This document shows positions 62,271 through 64,000 of a DNA stretch of 64,000 nt, one piece after another. The stretch covers positions 744,001 through 808,000 of the forward strand of contig NZ_JQMO01000002.1 of NCBI RefSeq assembly GCF_000744785.1, given 5' to 3'. How positions within the stretch are numbered: the stretch's first letter is position 1; every line of letters starts with the position of its first letter. A program made the position numbers and the translations under genes. This DNA comes from Kitasatospora azatica KCTC 9699. Lineage in GTDB: Bacteria > Actinomycetota > Actinomycetes > Streptomycetales > Streptomycetaceae. The notes below the pieces were generated by a model. The model made no database searches, had not been told where the DNA came from, and saw only the letters and a program-made list of their open reading frames with translations.

Positions 62271-62343
62271 CGAAGTGAGACATCCGGTCGGCGGCCGCCG
62301 CCGACCGGACGGCGTCCGAACCCAGCCGTCCCGGAAGGCAGTC

Positions 62344-62913
62344 ATGGCCATCGTCCTCGCCCTCTCGGGCAGCCCGTCACCCGCCTCGCGGACCGCCCGG
62401 CTGGCCGAGCTTGCCGCCGCCGACCTGCGCGCCCGGGGCCACCGCGTGCACACCCTCGCACTGCGCGACCTGCCCGCCGGGCCGCTGCTCGCCGCACAGG
62501 GCACGGACCCGGCGATCGCCCGCGCGGTGCGCCTGGTCGCCGAGGCGGACGCCCTGGTGGTCGCCACCCCGATCTACCAGGCCGCGTACTCGGGCCTGCT
62601 GAAGGTCTTCCTCGACCTGCTGCCCAGGCACGCGCTGGACGGGAAGACCGTGCTGCCACTGGCCACCGGCGGCTCGGCCGCCCATGTGCTGGCGCTGGAC
62701 TACGCGTTGCGCCCGGTGCTGACCACGCTCGGCGCACAGGTCGCACAGGGCCGTTACGTGCTTGACCACGAGCTGGGCGCGACTGCGGACGGCCCGGCGC
62801 TGCCGGCCGCCGACAGCGCCGACGCGCTGGCCGACGCGGTAGCCCGCTTCGCCTCCGCACTTCCCCGCCTGCGGGGCGGCACGTGGAACCCCGCATTGTT
62901 ATCGTCTGCCTGA
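62344..62913 (+). CDS. NADPH-dependent FMN reductase (SsuE-like)
   Basis: 189 aa flavodoxin-like fold: VLALSGSPSPASRTARLAEL (FMN phosphate loop), DALVVATPIYQAAYSGLLKV, FLDLLPRHALDGKTVLPLAT. SsuE-type enzymes deliver reduced flavin to monooxygenases. Located 70 bp behind the TPR gene in the RiPP-like operon; a cysteine-directed flavin chemistry or supply of FMNH2 to an unlinked monooxygenase is possible (inference). ATG with GGAAGG upstream. Confidence 0.9.
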   Translation: MAIVLALSGSPSPASRTARLAELAAADLRARGHRVHTLALRDLPAGPLLAAQGTDPAIARAVRLVAEADALVVATPIYQAAYSGLLKVFLDLLPRHALDGKTVLPLATGGSAAHVLALDYALRPVLTTLGAQVAQGRYVLDHELGATADGPALPAADSADALADAVARFASALPRLRGGTWNPALLSSA

Positions 62914-62923
62914 CGATAACAAT
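62895..62923. promoter_or_regulatory. 12-bp perfect inverted repeat at the 3' end of the FMN reductase gene
   Basis: ATTGTTATCGTC, five bases, GACGATAACAAT, spanning the stop codon. Its moderate GC and long symmetry could form a terminator hairpin, but the sequence also resembles GntR/TetR-type operators. I cannot decide between these. No gene starts within 250 bp downstream. Confidence 0.6.
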
Positions 62924-63200
62924 CTCTATGCTCGGTACGCCCGGCCGATCCCCGACGGGCCGCGGTCCGTAGCGACCGGCGCCTCGGCGGACGCCTCCAC
63001 ACGGAGCGCCTGGAGTCGATCGTTACGCCAGCCCAACGACCCGCTGGACCGTTTGTCGGGCTGCACTTACGAAGTGCCCCAGGTCGACGACGCCGTCCTG
63101 CCCCTGACCATGGACGGCAGGCCCTACCGGCCCAGATCACCGGTGGATCCGGGCTGAGGTTCCGTCATCACGCATTCGACTCGCAGGGGAAGATCCCGTC
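62924..63200. other. Spacer with possible gene remnant
   Basis: A plus-strand frame near 63020-63157 reads [34 protein letters not shown] and stops at TGA 63157. It looks coding but has no recognisable start or homology, so it may be a truncated gene. Confidence 0.35.
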
Positions 63201-63383
63201 ATGGCCAAGCAGGCCTTCGTGCGCACCAAGCCGCACCTCAACATCGGCACCATGGGTCACGTCGACCACGGCAAGACCACCCTCACCGCCGCCATCACCA
63301 AGGGCCTCGCCGAGCGCGGCGGCGGCTCGTTCGTCCCCTTCGACCGGATCGACCGCGCCCCGGAGGAGGCCGCCCGCGGCAGC
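63201..63383 (+). pseudogene. tuf: Elongation factor Tu gene fragment (5' part)
   Basis: The first ~60 codons are an almost perfect EF-Tu N-terminus: [40 protein letters not shown] (P-loop GHVDHGKT), [17 protein letters not shown]. After ARG the expected switch I (ITINIAHVEY) is replaced by unrelated sequence overlapping the 3' end of the leftward gene. The rest of EF-Tu is absent. A good ribosome site precedes the ATG, so a short peptide may still be made, but it is not a functional EF-Tu. Confidence 0.85.
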
Positions 63384-63386
63384 AAA

Positions 63387-64000
63387 TCAACTCACGCTGA
63401 TGGCGTACAGCTTGTCCCTCAGATATACGGAGGAGTCCACTGGCGCGTGCGCCACGGGGCCGGCGATCGGGACGACCATGGTGTGGGGGTCGCACTCGTA
63501 GAAGTAGACCAGGGACATCAGGTCCTCATCCGGGGTGTCGGGGGACGGCGGGAGGACCCGGTGGCGGCCGGAGCGCCAGCGGCCGCCGGTCCAACGGGCC
63601 ATCAGGTCACCGATGTTGACGGTAAGTGCCACCGGGTCGTACGGGGCATCCTCCCAGCCTTCGCCGCCGTCCTCGGGGTCGATCCAGACCTGTAGCCCGC
63701 CCTTGCCCTGCTGGCGGTCCAGCAGGGTGACCGTGCCGAAGTCGGTGTGCGGGCCGATCCGGAACTGGCCGGGGAGGGGCTCGCCCACCAGACCCGTGCC
63801 CGGGTACCAGTTGATGTTCAGGGTGTACGTCGGGTGCGTGGTGTGCGCGGTGAAGAAGTCCGCGCCCTGGCCCAGCGCGGTGCCGAGCAGCCGGAGCACC
63901 TCGTCGGCGACGGAGCGCATCCGCGCCAGGTAGTCCTCTACGATCGGCTGCAACTGCGGTACTTCGACCTGCGGCCAGCGATTCGGCTGGAACCAGAAGG
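63387..64000 (-). CDS. Isopenicillin N synthase-like 2-oxoglutarate/Fe(II) oxygenase (N-terminus beyond window)
   Basis: About 204 C-terminal residues are visible; the 5' part lies beyond the right edge. The double-stranded beta-helix iron site is present: His and Asp in [16 protein letters not shown], distal His in [13 protein letters not shown], with Arg following. [12 protein letters not shown] and [11 protein letters not shown] fit the IPNS/plant-type dioxygenase family. Substrate unknown. Its 3' end abuts the truncated tuf fragment, suggesting a rearrangement boundary. Confidence 0.88.
   Translation of the reverse strand, partial: FWFQPNRWPQVEVPQLQPIVEDYLARMRSVADEVLRLLGTALGQGADFFTAHTTHPTYTLNINWYPGTGLVGEPLPGQFRIGPHTDFGTVTLLDRQQGKGGLQVWIDPEDGGEGWEDAPYDPVALTVNIGDLMARWTGGRWRSGRHRVLPPSPDTPDEDLMSLVYFYECDPHTMVVPIAGPVAHAPVDSSVYLRDKLYAISVS

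Noticed and set aside
1..64000. CRISPR arrays, tRNA and rRNA genes
   Set aside because: No regularly spaced direct repeats, CCA-type tRNA arms or rRNA landmarks were noticed by eye; a tRNAscan or Infernal search could not be run.

Overview
The window is high-GC, GC3-rich DNA with many GTG starts, GTGA/ATGA stop-start overlaps and Shine-Dalgarno sites. The gene families (crotonyl-CoA carboxylase/reductase, modular type I PKS, PAS-LuxR regulator, DUF6126-like small proteins, IS110/IS5 elements) point to a Streptomycetaceae chromosome (Streptomyces or Kitasatospora). No rRNA, tRNA or CRISPR array was seen.

1-3.4 kb: housekeeping and orphan genes. These are a GntR regulator cut by the window edge, exodeoxyribonuclease III, two tandem small paralogues and a PhnA/YjdM zinc-ribbon protein.

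3.5-21.9 kb: an energy/inorganic-carbon region. A minus-strand operon encodes a six-subunit complex I-like membrane complex: NuoB-like small subunit, HyfB-, HyfC-, HyfE- and HyfF-like subunits, and a NuoD/HyfG-like large subunit. The large subunit has lost every [NiFe]-ligand cysteine, as in 'Ehr' energy-converting-hydrogenase-related complexes. A degenerate MdcG-like protein follows. Next come a roadblock protein (IS110 inserted at its 5' end), two cysteine-free ArsR-type regulators, STAS and flavin-binding (PPOX-like) proteins, a beta-carbonic anhydrase, a SulP/SLC26 anion transporter and three paralogous ~65-aa proteins. Two operator-like motif families (three copies of one, two of the other) lie in front of these units and suggest one regulon.

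22.3-24.1 kb: transposon debris, with a broken IS5-type element and a 167-bp MITE-like element with ~30-bp inverted repeats.

24.1-51.1 kb: a polyketide operon on the minus strand. It holds discrete ACP, dehydratase-like, ketosynthase and ketosynthase-like genes, an acyl ligase, a two-protein modular PKS (loading AT-ACP plus module KS-AT-DH-ER-KR-ACP; then KS-AT-DH-ER-KR-ACP-TE), a second acyl ligase, an LLM oxidoreductase, Ccr, a duplicated 3-hydroxyacyl-CoA dehydrogenase, a P450 and an SDR. Ccr plus a VAGH motif in the first extender AT argue for ethylmalonyl-CoA (or a longer alkylmalonyl-CoA) as extender; the second AT looks malonyl-specific. A PAS-LuxR regulator and a ThiF-nitroreductase fusion are divergent at 52-55 kb.

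55-64 kb: transposase scars, a membrane pseudokinase, and a compact candidate RiPP locus. The RiPP locus has a 35-aa precursor ending in CTNYGYGNCCCL, a strong hairpin, a PqqD-like/M50 metalloprotease fusion, a TPR protein and an FMN reductase. It is followed by an EF-Tu gene fragment and the 3' part of a 2-oxoglutarate/Fe(II) oxygenase-like gene.
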